From Bacillota bacterium (lineage in GTDB: Bacteria > Bacillota > Clostridia > Christensenellales > SZUA-584): DNA of 64,000 nucleotides. Below, in pieces: positions 1 through 8,211 of this stretch. Made by a program: the position numbers and the translations under genes. The DNA lies in NCBI GenBank assembly GCA_023428025.1, contig JAEYZN010000019.1:1-64000 (forward strand), written 5' to 3'. Positions within the stretch are counted from its first letter, which is position 1. Every line of letters begins with the position of its first letter. Under the pieces are notes generated by a model, which saw only the letters and a program-made list of their open reading frames with translations, was not told the origin of the DNA and did not search any database.

Positions 1-1
1 C

Positions 2-178
2 CCGGAAGGGCTGATGGGCAAAATACTCGGGCTGCTCAAGGCGCGCCGGTTCATGACATACACGCATGAGAACATCATCATCGTCGCGCCGCCGCTGATC
101 ATCACGGAAGCGCAGATAGAAGAGGAATTGGCGAAGCTGGACGCGGTGCTGGCGATCGTCGACAGGGAAATGATTTAA
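2..178 (+). CDS. Class III (PLP) aminotransferase, C-terminal fragment
   Basis: Only the last 58 codons are inside the window; the gene runs off the left edge. The fragment reads GLMGKILGLLKARRF, then NIIIVAPPLIIT followed by EAQIEEELAKLDAVL, which is the usual end of class III omega-aminotransferases (small-domain beta strand with APPLIIT, then a final helix). The PLP lysine is outside the window. Its place directly before an iron alcohol dehydrogenase and the pyrimidine genes makes beta-alanine:2-oxo-acid transaminase (giving malonate semialdehyde) a reasonable role, but that is inferred from context only. A GABA or ornithine-type transaminase would look the same here. Confidence 0.72.
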   Translation, partial: PEGLMGKILGLLKARRFMTYTHENIIIVAPPLIITEAQIEEELAKLDAVLAIVDREMI

Positions 179-203
179 CGACAGAGCATCAGGAGCTTAC
201 GGC

Positions 204-1364
204 ATGGCGTTTCAATTCAGGCTTCCGGACAACACCATCATGGGGGCGAACGCGGTGGAGGCCAGCGAGACAATCATAAAAGGACTGGGAACGAAGGCTT
301 TTGTGGTCACCGGCAAGAACGTGACCAAAGCGGGCGCCCTCAAGGCGCTCACAGACCTGCTGGATAAGTGGAAGATCGGCTTCGAGGTGTTCAGCGACAT
401 CATCGGTGAACCGACGGACAGCGTCATAGACGTCGGCGTTAAGGCTTACCGGAAATCCGGCTGTGATTTTTTGATCGGCATCGGCGGGGGAAGCCCGCTG
501 GACAGCGCCAAGGCCGTTGCCGCCATGAGCGTGCTGCCCGGCAAGGTGGCGGATTACATGGGAGCGGAGATCGACGGCGATTTCCCGCCCACCGTACTGA
601 TCCCCACCACAGCGGGCACCGGCTCGGAAGCGACCAGGTTCACGGTGATCACGGATACGGAAAAAGGCGTCAAGATGCTGCTCAAGGGCGACGCGCTGCT
701 GCCCGCGCTGGCGGTGGTGGACCCAGCATTGACGATGACAGCCCCGCAAAGCGTCACGGCGGCGACGGGCATGGACGCGCTGACGCACGCGGTGGAAGCG
801 TATACCTCGCGCAAGGGCAACGCGCTGACAGAGCTGTATGCGCTGGACGCGGTGAAACGCATATTCGCGTATCTGCCGGCGGCTTACAGGGACGGCAGTG
901 ACAGCAAGGCCAGAGAAGAGATGGCGATCGCAGCGTATGAGGCGGGCGTGTGCATCAACAACGCCTCTGTCACACTGGTGCATGGCATGAGCCGGCCCAT
1001 CGGCGCACTGTTCCGTGTGCCGCACGGCATATCCAACGCGATGCTCATCACCGAATGCCTGAGGTTTGCGGCAGACGGCTGCACAGACAAATTTGCGCAG
1101 CTGGGCCGGGCGGTCGGCGCGGCGGACGAGCAGACCGGGGACGAAGACGCGGCGGACGCATTCCTCAAGGCACTAGGCAACCTCTGCGCGACACTGCACA
1201 TTCCGACGTTGGAAGGCTATGGCGTGGACAGGGATAGATTTGACGCGAATATCGCCAAGATGGCGCGGGACGCAAAGAACAGCGGCAGCCCGGCCAACAC
1301 GATCAAACCGGTCACGAAAGAGGATGTGGAGCAAATATACCGAAGGCTGTGGCAGCAGGCTTAA
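204..1364 (+). CDS. Iron-containing alcohol dehydrogenase (possible malonate semialdehyde / 3-hydroxypropionate dehydrogenase)
   Basis: This 386-residue protein has the normal length of group III Fe-dependent alcohol dehydrogenases. The NAD(P)-binding GGGSPLDSAK lies at residues 94-103. The metal ligands are visible as D191 and H195 in GMDALTHAVEAYTS, H260 in LVHGMSRP and H274 in RVPHGISN. The family reduces aldehydes or oxidises short alcohols with NAD(P)H in the cytoplasm. It lies 25 bases after the aminotransferase stop and heads a cluster containing all the reductive pyrimidine pathway enzymes. I infer that it may reduce malonate semialdehyde, formed from beta-alanine, to 3-hydroxypropionate. 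The family assignment is firm; the substrate is not readable from sequence, and ethanol, butanol or lactaldehyde remain possible. Confidence 0.9.
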   Translation: MAFQFRLPDNTIMGANAVEASETIIKGLGTKAFVVTGKNVTKAGALKALTDLLDKWKIGFEVFSDIIGEPTDSVIDVGVKAYRKSGCDFLIGIGGGSPLDSAKAVAAMSVLPGKVADYMGAEIDGDFPPTVLIPTTAGTGSEATRFTVITDTEKGVKMLLKGDALLPALAVVDPALTMTAPQSVTAATGMDALTHAVEAYTSRKGNALTELYALDAVKRIFAYLPAAYRDGSDSKAREEMAIAAYEAGVCINNASVTLVHGMSRPIGALFRVPHGISNAMLITECLRFAADGCTDKFAQLGRAVGAADEQTGDEDAADAFLKALGNLCATLHIPTLEGYGVDRDRFDANIAKMARDAKNSGSPANTIKPVTKEDVEQIYRRLWQQA

Positions 1365-1409
1365 AAGGCGCGTTAAATAGTTAGAACCAATGCTTGATTA
1401 CAATGGCGT

Positions 1410-1434
1410 AAGGCGATTAAAAGCTTTGCGCCTT
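1410..1434 (+). terminator. Weak hairpin between dehydrogenase and ABC genes
   Basis: AAGGCG (1410-1415) can pair with CGCCTT (1429-1434), followed by CTTATTTATT. The stem is only 6 bp with a 13-base loop, so it would act at most as a leaky terminator in the 102-base gap before the transporter operon. The T-rich tail is what makes it worth noting. Confidence 0.3.
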
Positions 1435-1466
1435 CTTATTTATTAAGGATTTAAGGAGATAAGCAT

Positions 1467-2270
1467 ATGAACAATGTGAACACTGTGGAAAGTGTCAGCC
1501 TTGAACCGGAAATCAGGATTGAAGATTTAAGCGTTCATTTTACGGATAAGAACGGCGGCGAACCGGTGCACGCGCTCCAGAACGTCAGCCTGGAAGTCAT
1601 GCAGGGTGAGTTCATCTCGCTGGTCGGTCCGTCCGGCTGCGGAAAAACCACGCTGCTGCGCACCATTGCCGACCTGCAGCAGCCAAGCACCGGTGGGGTT
1701 TCGGTGAGAGGCTTGTCGCCCAGAGAGATTCGTATGCAGAAAAAATACGGCATCGTGTTCCAGAACCCGGTGCTTTACGACTGGCGGACGGTGCGGCGCA
1801 ACGTGTGCATGCCCATGGAATTGATGGGGCTGCCCAAGAAATACCGCACGGCCAGAGTGACGGAGATGCTCGAACTGGTGGGGCTTTACGACTTCGGCAA
1901 AAAGTATCCGCACGAGCTTTCCGGCGGCATGCAGCAGCGCGTGGGCATCGCGCGGGCGCTCGCCATCAAGCCGGAGATACTGCTGATGGACGAACCGTTC
2001 TCCGCGCTGGACGAATTCACAAAAGAGAAGCTGCACGAGGACCTGCTGGAGATATGGCGCAAGACCAACAAGACCATCGTGTTCGTGACGCACAACATCT
2101 CGGAAGCGGTGTTCCTGTCCGACCGCGTGGTGGTGCTATCGCCGCATCCGGGCCGCGTGTCGGCCATCGTGGATGTGAATTTGCCCCGGCCGCGGGCCCT
2201 CTCCGTCAAGAATTCGCCGGAATTCAATGAACTGGTGAAACAGGTCCGTTCGAGTTTCGAGGGGGTCTAG
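1467..2270 (+). CDS. ABC transporter ATP-binding protein, nitrate/sulfonate/taurine (SsuB/TauB) type
   Basis: This 267-residue ATPase belongs to the import systems for small organic nutrients that use NMT1/SsuA binding proteins. Walker A GPSGCGKT is at 54-61, the Q-loop is around VFQNPVL at 98, the signature LSGGMQQR is at 151-158, Walker B ILLMDEP is at 171-177 and the switch histidine is in VTHN near 209. The sequence AAGGAG sits a few bases before the ATG. Two permease genes follow without a gap (3 bases, then a 4-base overlap) and a binding protein gene closes the unit. The neighbouring pyrimidine catabolism genes suggest uptake of pyrimidine bases or related compounds, by inference. Confidence 0.93.
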   Translation: MNNVNTVESVSLEPEIRIEDLSVHFTDKNGGEPVHALQNVSLEVMQGEFISLVGPSGCGKTTLLRTIADLQQPSTGGVSVRGLSPREIRMQKKYGIVFQNPVLYDWRTVRRNVCMPMELMGLPKKYRTARVTEMLELVGLYDFGKKYPHELSGGMQQRVGIARALAIKPEILLMDEPFSALDEFTKEKLHEDLLEIWRKTNKTIVFVTHNISEAVFLSDRVVVLSPHPGRVSAIVDVNLPRPRALSVKNSPEFNELVKQVRSSFEGV

Positions 2271-2273
2271 CCT

Positions 2274-3086
2274 GTGAAGGTCATAAGGAAGATATTATCC
2301 TCCAGGAAAATGGTGACCGTGGCATGGGTCATCGGCCTCATCATCGTCTGGGAGATCGGCGCGGCGATTGTGGCGGGGTCCAAACGCACGCCGGAAAATG
2401 TACTGCCGCACCTATGGCAGATATTCGACTCGATCATCAGCACGGATATGGTGAACGGCAAGCAGACGGCCCTGCAGATCGTGCTCTCAAACGCCGGTAT
2501 CACGCTGTTCCGTGCGGGCGTCGGCTTTCTGATTGGGACGCTGGTGGGGTTCGTGCTGGCGCTGTTGATGAACATGTTCCTGCCGGTGGAGAAGATCGCG
2601 TTTCCGTATCTGATGATCATCCAGATGATCCCGATACTCGGCATGGCGCCCATCATCCTCGCGATCACCAAGGACATCGACAAGAGCCGCATCGTCATCG
2701 CCGCCATCCTGACGTTCTATCCGGTGGCGACCAACACGCTGGCTGGCTTCAAATCAGTGGAGCGGGAGAAGCACGAACTGATGCATTCGCTCGCGGCCAC
2801 CAAATACGAGATATACAAGAAGCTGCTGATCCCGTCCTGTATGCCGTATTTCTTCACGGGACTCAAGATATCCGCGCCGATGGCGATCACGGCTTCGATC
2901 CTCGTGGATACCTTGCAGGGCGGCGGCGGCCTGGGATGCATGTTGTCCCAGTCACTGAAGCACGCGATGACGATATATGTCTTCTGGCAGATCGTTTTCC
3001 TCAGCGCCATCGTCGGAATACTGAGCTATTATCTGATGTCGGTGATTGAAAAAGCGGTCTCACCGTACAAACGGGTACACAGGTGA
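2274..3086 (+). CDS. ABC transporter permease, SsuC/TauC type (first of two)
   Basis: This is a 270-residue integral membrane protein with about six hydrophobic segments. The first (VTVAWVIGLIIVWEIGAAIV) begins near residue 14. The inner-membrane ATPase-contact loop is visible as EREKHELMHSLAATKYEIYKKLLIPSCMPYFFTGLK (around 162-197), with the alanine-glycine arrangement typical of BPD_transp_1. The start is a GTG three bases after the ATPase stop, so translation is probably coupled. It forms a heteromeric channel with the next gene. The substrate is unknown; context points to pyrimidines. Confidence 0.9.
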   Translation: MKVIRKILSSRKMVTVAWVIGLIIVWEIGAAIVAGSKRTPENVLPHLWQIFDSIISTDMVNGKQTALQIVLSNAGITLFRAGVGFLIGTLVGFVLALLMNMFLPVEKIAFPYLMIIQMIPILGMAPIILAITKDIDKSRIVIAAILTFYPVATNTLAGFKSVEREKHELMHSLAATKYEIYKKLLIPSCMPYFFTGLKISAPMAITASILVDTLQGGGGLGCMLSQSLKHAMTIYVFWQIVFLSAIVGILSYYLMSVIEKAVSPYKRVHR

Positions 3087-3898
3087 ACGGTATGAATAGC
3101 AAGCATAAAAAACTCAATAAAGGAGCCCTTGCCACGATCCTGTATCCGGTGCTGTTCGGCGTGCTCATCGTGGTACTGTGGCAGACGCAGGCGCTGCACG
3201 CGATACTGGGGGCGAACACGTTCACGATGCCGCTGCCGGGGCGCATCCTGCGGATCATCATGGACAATGGCCCGTCGATCATGGAAAACGTGTGGGCGAC
3301 GCTGATCGTGGCGGTATGCGGATTGGCGGCCGGGTCGCTGCTGGGTTATCTGCTCGGCATCATCGCGACGGTGTTCCCCAAATGGGGCGGCGGCGGCCTC
3401 ACCATCGTGGCGGCCTTCAACGCGATCCCCATCATCGCGATCGCGCCCATCGTGGGCAACCTGACGAAGGACGTGAGCGACAGCGCGGATGTGCGCAGCA
3501 TGGTGGCCAAGATACTCGTGGTGATGCTGACCTGTACCGTGGCGATGAGCATCAACGCCTATCGCGGGTTCACCGAACTCAAGCCGTTTTCCGTGGACCT
3601 GATGAAATCGTACGCGGCCGGCAAGACGACGATCTTTCTGAAACTGCGGATGCCCAACTGCGTGCCGTACATATTCACGGCGCTGCGCGTGAGCGTTCCG
3701 GTCTGCGTCATCAGCGCGCTGGTCAGCGAATACTTCGCCGAATACATTATCGGCGTGGGGCGGCAGATACGGGAAAACATTGTGCTGGCCCAATACGCCA
3801 CGGCTTGGGCCTATATCGTGGTGGCGTGCGCCATCGGCATCATCATGTATGTGATCTTGCTGACCGTCGAGAGTATTATGCTGAAAGGCCGCCGGTAG
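3083..3898 (+). CDS. ABC transporter permease, SsuC/TauC type (second of two)
   Basis: This 271-residue membrane permease is a paralogue partner of the gene before it. The GTG start overlaps the upstream TGA (GTGA), which argues for translational coupling; an internal ATG three codons later is an alternative. The hydrophobic segments include ATILYPVLFGVLIVVLW near residue 16 and WAYIVVACAIGIIMYVILL near the C-terminus. The cytoplasmic coupling loop reads DLMKSYAAGKTTIFLKLRMPNCVPYIFTALR. Having two different permease subunits suits the NMT1-type importers of Firmicutes, which pair one ATPase with two permeases. Confidence 0.9.
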   Translation: MNGMNSKHKKLNKGALATILYPVLFGVLIVVLWQTQALHAILGANTFTMPLPGRILRIIMDNGPSIMENVWATLIVAVCGLAAGSLLGYLLGIIATVFPKWGGGGLTIVAAFNAIPIIAIAPIVGNLTKDVSDSADVRSMVAKILVVMLTCTVAMSINAYRGFTELKPFSVDLMKSYAAGKTTIFLKLRMPNCVPYIFTALRVSVPVCVISALVSEYFAEYIIGVGRQIRENIVLAQYATAWAYIVVACAIGIIMYVILLTVESIMLKGRR

Positions 3899-3954
3899 AC
3901 CGGCAAAGCCTTTTGGCCTAGTATAAAACATTTTTAATTCAGGAGGAGAAAACC

Positions 3955-5145
3955 ATGACAAAGAGAGCAAACATGTTCTCGAAACTGAGCGCGATATTAC
4001 TGGTGTGCGCATTGGTCGTGATGACATTGGCAGGCTGCGGAGCGCCCGCTGCCACCCCGTCGGAATCCCCGTCGGAGGAAGCGTCTGCCGCCCCCACAGA
4101 AAGCGTGTCTGCTGAAGAAACGGCTCCCGCGGAAGAGACCGGCCCGTACTTTGCAGCGGATGCGACGGCTGAAGCGGTGGTGACCTCGGCGGCGGAGCAG
4201 GGCAAGGTCGGTAACTGGGGCCTTGGCAACGAGTATGAGATACAGGCGCTGCTCTCCAAATACGGCCAGCCCACAACCTACCTCAGCCAGGCGTTCGACA
4301 TGGACGGTTTTGACGACGACTCCATTCTGCTGGCTTCTGCCATGACCTACAACGAGCTGGGCCTGGTGAAGAACGACTACGACGGCGGCTATGCTTATGG
4401 CGACAGCGTTAAAACCATCGACATGAACGATGAAGGCGTTGCGATGCTGGAAGACAACCTGTTCACCACCAAGGCTTTCGCGGAAGCCAACCCCAACACC
4501 GTGAAGGCGTTCATCTACGCTTCCATGAAGGGCTGGGAATACGCCTGCGCCAACCCGGAAGAAGCGGCTGAAATCGTGTACAAATACGGCTCCTCCGTTT
4601 CCAGCGAGCACCAGGCTTACATGGCAAACGAAGTGAAGAAGCTCGTCGAGACGGATACCGCCGGCAACACCGTGACGGAATACGGCAAGCTGGACGACGC
4701 GGCTTTGCAGCAGACGCTCGACCTCGCAAAGACCTACATTCAGCTGGACGACTCGGCGGCTGCCGATGCGCTGACGGCTCTGACACTGGACGACATCCGT
4801 GATTCCTCCTATTGGGAAGCGGCTGCTGGCTCCGCCGGAACGCTGGAAGCTCCTGAAAAGTCGGACGTGACGATTCAGCTCAAGTGGCTGCCGCAGGCGC
4901 AGTTCATGGGTTACTATGTGGCGCTGGATAAGGGCTACTACTTTGAAGCCGGCCTCAACGTGACGATCACTCCGGGCGGCGGCGACATCAGCGAGACGAC
5001 GGCGGTTTACTCCGGCCAGGTGGACTTCGGCGTGACCTGGGTATCCAACCTGATCGCGGCGAACGCCGGCGGCATGGGTCTGGTGGAAGTGGCTCAGGTG
5101 TTCCAGCGGTCGGGTCTGGTTCTGGTGTACAAGATCAACGAATAA
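3955..5145 (+). CDS. ABC substrate-binding lipoprotein, NMT1/SsuA family, with circularly permuted domain order
   Basis: This 396-residue protein begins with a lipoprotein signal; the lipobox LAGC puts the lipidated cysteine at 28. An acidic, Ser/Pro-rich linker runs to about 65. Family proteins start the mature region with a segment like VTIQLKWLPQAQFMGYYVA and later carry GNWGLGNEYE, FDMDGF, SAMTYNELGLV, TIDMNDEGVAMLED and a C-terminal lobe. Here the order is reversed: KVGNWGLGNEYE starts at 84, the C-terminal lobe ends near DDIRDSSYWEAA (280-290), then a linker GSAGTLEAPEKS leads into DVTIQLKWLPQAQF at 304, ending with VFQRSGLVLVYKINE at 396. The reading frame is intact, with AGGAGGAG before the ATG. 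The cut falls where the first crossover between lobes is expected. It belongs to the preceding importer and probably binds a pyrimidine-like ligand outside the membrane. Confidence 0.88.
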   Translation: MTKRANMFSKLSAILLVCALVVMTLAGCGAPAATPSESPSEEASAAPTESVSAEETAPAEETGPYFAADATAEAVVTSAAEQGKVGNWGLGNEYEIQALLSKYGQPTTYLSQAFDMDGFDDDSILLASAMTYNELGLVKNDYDGGYAYGDSVKTIDMNDEGVAMLEDNLFTTKAFAEANPNTVKAFIYASMKGWEYACANPEEAAEIVYKYGSSVSSEHQAYMANEVKKLVETDTAGNTVTEYGKLDDAALQQTLDLAKTYIQLDDSAAADALTALTLDDIRDSSYWEAAAGSAGTLEAPEKSDVTIQLKWLPQAQFMGYYVALDKGYYFEAGLNVTITPGGGDISETTAVYSGQVDFGVTWVSNLIAANAGGMGLVEVAQVFQRSGLVLVYKINE

Positions 5146-5204
5146 TCATACTTTGAAGCAATCGGTGCCCGCCGGAACGAGCGGCGGCGCCGGTCGGAAG
5201 GACG

Positions 5205-5230
5205 GCGGGGTGTGCGTTTGTGCACCCCGC
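5205..5230 (+). other. Intercistronic hairpin before dihydropyrimidinase gene
   Basis: GCGGGGTG (5205-5212) pairs exactly with CACCCCGC (5223-5230) around a 10-base loop. No T-run follows, so it is not a classical terminator. It may stabilise the transporter mRNA or reduce read-through into the enzyme genes. Confidence 0.4.
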
Positions 5231-5284
5231 AAAATCCGGCAGAAATCAGGATGTTTGGTGAAGACAAAGAAGGAGGTCCACGGG

Positions 5285-6652
5285 ATGGAACTTTTGATAA
5301 AGAACGCGACGGTGATCAACGCGAACGAGAGCTTTGTGGCGGATATCGCGGTGAAGGGCGGCAATATCGCCTGCATCGGACAGAACCTGGCGGTGGGCGC
5401 GGCAAAAACGGTGGACGCGACCGGCTATCTGGTGTTGCCGGGCGCTATCGATGTGCACACCCATCTCGCAATGCCGTTCGGCGGCACGGTCTCGGCGGAC
5501 GGCTATCTGGCCGGTACGCGCGCCGCGGCCTGCGGCGGCGTGACGACGGTGTTCGACTACCCGATCCAGCGCAAAGGCAAGGGTATCGTGGAAACCGTGG
5601 AAGCGCGCCGGGAGATGTGCGGCCCGGAAGCGTGCGTGGATTACGCGTTCCATTGCTGCATCACCGACCTCAACGACGGCGCTTTGCTGAACGAATTTGA
5701 AGGCGCGATAGACTACGGCGTGACCAGCTTCAAGTGTTTTCTTGTCTACAAGAAAGAAGGTATGATGGTGGACGACGCCACGCTCGTCAAGCTGCTGATC
5801 AAGGCCAGAGAAACGGGCACCATGATCAACATCCATGCGGAAAATCCGGATATGATCGATATGAATATCCAGCAATTCCTGAAGGAAGGCAAGACCTCGG
5901 CATGGTACCATTACCTCAGCCGCCCCGAATTTGTGGAGGCGGAAGCGGACAAACGCGCGGTGCACTGGGCGAAATCGGTGAACGCGCCGCTGTATCTGGT
6001 GCACATGGCCGACAAGGAAGGCCTTGAGGCCGCCGTCGCGGCGAAACAGGAGGGGCACGATATTTATATTGAGACCTGTCCGCAGTATCTGGAATACACC
6101 TCCGAAGTCTATAAGCGCGAGGACGGTCGCAACTTCGTGTGCTCCCCGCCGATGAAGGGCGAGGAAAGCCGCGAAGCGCTGTGGGACGCGGTGCGCAAAG
6201 GCGCCATCGACACGGTGGCGACGGACCACTGCCCGTTCCAGAGCTACGAGAAGGACTGGGGCAAGGATGACTTTACAAAGATACCCAACGGCTGCGCGGG
6301 CGTGGAGAATCTGTATCCGTATGTGCTCTCCGCCGCGAACGAAGGCAAGATCAGCTTCAGCCGCGCGGTGGAGCTGTGCGCGGCGAACCCGGCGAAGATT
6401 TTCGGCTGCAAGCAGAAGGGCTCGCTGACCGTCGGCAAGGATGCTGATATCGTCCTTTATGACCCAAACAAGGACTTTACGGTATCCGTCTCCAACATGC
6501 ATTCGGATTACGACCACACCATATGGGAAGGCAAGAAGCTGCACGGCTACCCGGTGCAGACGTATGTACGCGGGCGGCTGGTGTACGACAACGGCGAGTT
6601 TGTGGGCGAGCCGGGCTACGGACAGTACGTCAAACGCGTCCCGAGAAAATGA
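5285..6652 (+). CDS. hydA: Dihydropyrimidinase (D-hydantoinase family), pyrimidine branch
   Basis: This 455-residue cyclic amidohydrolase opens dihydrouracil/dihydrothymine to N-carbamoyl-beta-amino acids. The binuclear zinc site is complete: H58 and H60 in DVHTH, the carbamylated lysine K150 in TSFKCF, H184 in IHAEN, H240 in LVHM and D314 in ATDHCPF. The ATG at 5285 is chosen because AAGGAGGT lies just before it and the product then starts [13 protein letters not shown], as in the family; the open frame continues upstream to 5153 without a ribosome site. The stop overlaps the next gene's ATG. It is a distinct paralogue of the second dihydropyrimidinase at 59060. Confidence 0.93.
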   Translation: MELLIKNATVINANESFVADIAVKGGNIACIGQNLAVGAAKTVDATGYLVLPGAIDVHTHLAMPFGGTVSADGYLAGTRAAACGGVTTVFDYPIQRKGKGIVETVEARREMCGPEACVDYAFHCCITDLNDGALLNEFEGAIDYGVTSFKCFLVYKKEGMMVDDATLVKLLIKARETGTMINIHAENPDMIDMNIQQFLKEGKTSAWYHYLSRPEFVEAEADKRAVHWAKSVNAPLYLVHMADKEGLEAAVAAKQEGHDIYIETCPQYLEYTSEVYKREDGRNFVCSPPMKGEESREALWDAVRKGAIDTVATDHCPFQSYEKDWGKDDFTKIPNGCAGVENLYPYVLSAANEGKISFSRAVELCAANPAKIFGCKQKGSLTVGKDADIVLYDPNKDFTVSVSNMHSDYDHTIWEGKKLHGYPVQTYVRGRLVYDNGEFVGEPGYGQYVKRVPRK

Positions 6653-8199
6653 CGCAGGGAGTGAGGAAAGTGAGCGCGATATCCAAATACCGGGACATTT
6701 CGCTGATGGAGGAAGCGGGCGTCTGCCTGCTGTGCCGCAATGCGCCCTGTGCCAAGGCTTGCCCCTTCGGGCTGGAGCCGGATAAGCTCATCCGTTCCAT
6801 CCGCTTTGAAAACACCGGAGGCGCGGCCAATCGGCTGCCGGACATACTGCCGTGCCGCTCATGTGCGGATAAGCCGTGCGTAAAGGCGTGCGTGAAAGCG
6901 AAACTGGGACGCGCGGTGCCGGTGCCCGATATGATGCTTCGGTTGGCGACGGTGGAGAAGGCGAAAGCGGAGGACGTGGACCTGTCCATTGACTTCTGCG
7001 GCGTGCGCTGCGAGAATCCGTTCTTCCTGTCGTCGTCGGTGGTGGCCAGCAATTATGAGATGGTGGCCAGGGCGTTCGACATGGGCTGGTCCGGCGTCGC
7101 GTTCAAGACGATCGGCACCTTCGTGGCAAACGAGGTATCCCCGCGGTTCGACGCCCTCCGCAAGGAAGCGCTGCCGTTCGTGGGCTTCAAGAATATCGAG
7201 CAGATATCCGAGCATACGCTGGAGGAAAACGTCGCATTCCTCAAACAGCTTAAGAAGGATTACCCAACAAAGGTGATCGTCGCGTCCATCATGGGACAGG
7301 ACGAGGCCGAATGGACCTACCTTGCACAGCTGATGGAGGCGGCCGGTGCGGACATCATCGAGTGCAACTTCTCGTGCCCGCACATGGCGGCGAACGGGCT
7401 GGGCTCCGATGTCGGGCAGAATCCCGAACTGGTGGCGGCGTATACGCGCGCTGTCCGCAAAGGGACAAAACTGCCGGTGCTGGCGAAGATGACGCCCAAC
7501 ATCGGCAACATGGAGCTGCCCGCGATGGCGGCCATCGAGGCGGGCGCGACGGGCATCGCCGCGATCAATACCATCAAGAGCATCATGAACGTCAATCTGG
7601 ACACGTTCGCGTCCGGGCCGGATGTGCAGGGCAAGACGAGCGTGGGCGGATATTCGGGCAAGGCGGTGAAGCCCATCGCGCTGCGGTTCATACAGGAGAT
7701 GAAAAGCTGCGAGCCGCTCAAAGATGTGCCGATCAGCGGCATGGGCGGTATCGAGACATGGCGCGACGCGGCGGAGTTCCTGGCGCTGGGCTGCGGCAAC
7801 ATACAGGTGACGACAGCGGTGATGCAGTACGGCTACCGCATTATCGATGACATGATAGACGGGATGAAGCATTATCTGGGCACGCGCGGCTACAAAAGCT
7901 TACCTGAGATCGTGGGCAGGGCGCTTCCCGGCATCATACCCGCGGATGACCTCAATCGGGAGAGCATCTGCTATCCGAGGTTCGACAGGAGCCGCTGCGT
8001 GAACTGCGGACGCTGTTACGTCTCATGCTGGGACGGCGGGCATCAGGCGCTGAAGCAGGATATGCGCTCGGGCCAGCCTGTGATGGACGCGCACAAATGC
8101 GTAGGGTGCCACTTGTGCGTCGCCGTCTGCCCGGCAGAGGCCATATCGCAGGGGATAAGAGTGCCAAAAAAAGACAGGACTGTTATAGAGCGGGGCTGA
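6649..8199 (+). CDS. preA: Dihydropyrimidine dehydrogenase, PreA-type catalytic subunit with extra N-terminal Fe-S domain
   Basis: This is a 516-residue, FMN-dependent reductase of uracil/thymine. Residues from about 108 match E. coli PreA in order: [87 protein letters not shown]. The C-terminus carries two [4Fe-4S] motifs ([11 protein letters not shown] and [12 protein letters not shown]). Unlike the roughly 411-residue PreA, about 105 residues precede the barrel, with two CxxCx4CxxxC clusters (C26/C29/C34/C38 and C69/C72/C77/C81). The first resembles the N-terminal domain of eukaryotic dihydropyrimidine dehydrogenase. No PreT-like FAD/NAD subunit is adjacent. The ATG overlaps the upstream TGA; a GTG at 6670 is an alternative start. 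Confidence 0.92.
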   Translation: MTQGVRKVSAISKYRDISLMEEAGVCLLCRNAPCAKACPFGLEPDKLIRSIRFENTGGAANRLPDILPCRSCADKPCVKACVKAKLGRAVPVPDMMLRLATVEKAKAEDVDLSIDFCGVRCENPFFLSSSVVASNYEMVARAFDMGWSGVAFKTIGTFVANEVSPRFDALRKEALPFVGFKNIEQISEHTLEENVAFLKQLKKDYPTKVIVASIMGQDEAEWTYLAQLMEAAGADIIECNFSCPHMAANGLGSDVGQNPELVAAYTRAVRKGTKLPVLAKMTPNIGNMELPAMAAIEAGATGIAAINTIKSIMNVNLDTFASGPDVQGKTSVGGYSGKAVKPIALRFIQEMKSCEPLKDVPISGMGGIETWRDAAEFLALGCGNIQVTTAVMQYGYRIIDDMIDGMKHYLGTRGYKSLPEIVGRALPGIIPADDLNRESICYPRFDRSRCVNCGRCYVSCWDGGHQALKQDMRSGQPVMDAHKCVGCHLCVAVCPAEAISQGIRVPKKDRTVIERG

Positions 8200-8211
8200 C
8201 AAAGGAGGATA

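Noticed and set aside
3955..5145. Reading the permuted binding protein as a truncated or frameshifted ordinary gene
   Set aside because: All family segments are present once, in one uninterrupted frame, with a proper lipoprotein signal in front and a linker at the new junction.
7360..7430. Loss of the catalytic cysteine in the dihydropyrimidine dehydrogenase
   Set aside because: The GLGSDVGQ sequence differs from the eukaryotic enzyme, but as far as I recall bacterial PreA has the same GSDVGQ, so it is normal for this branch.
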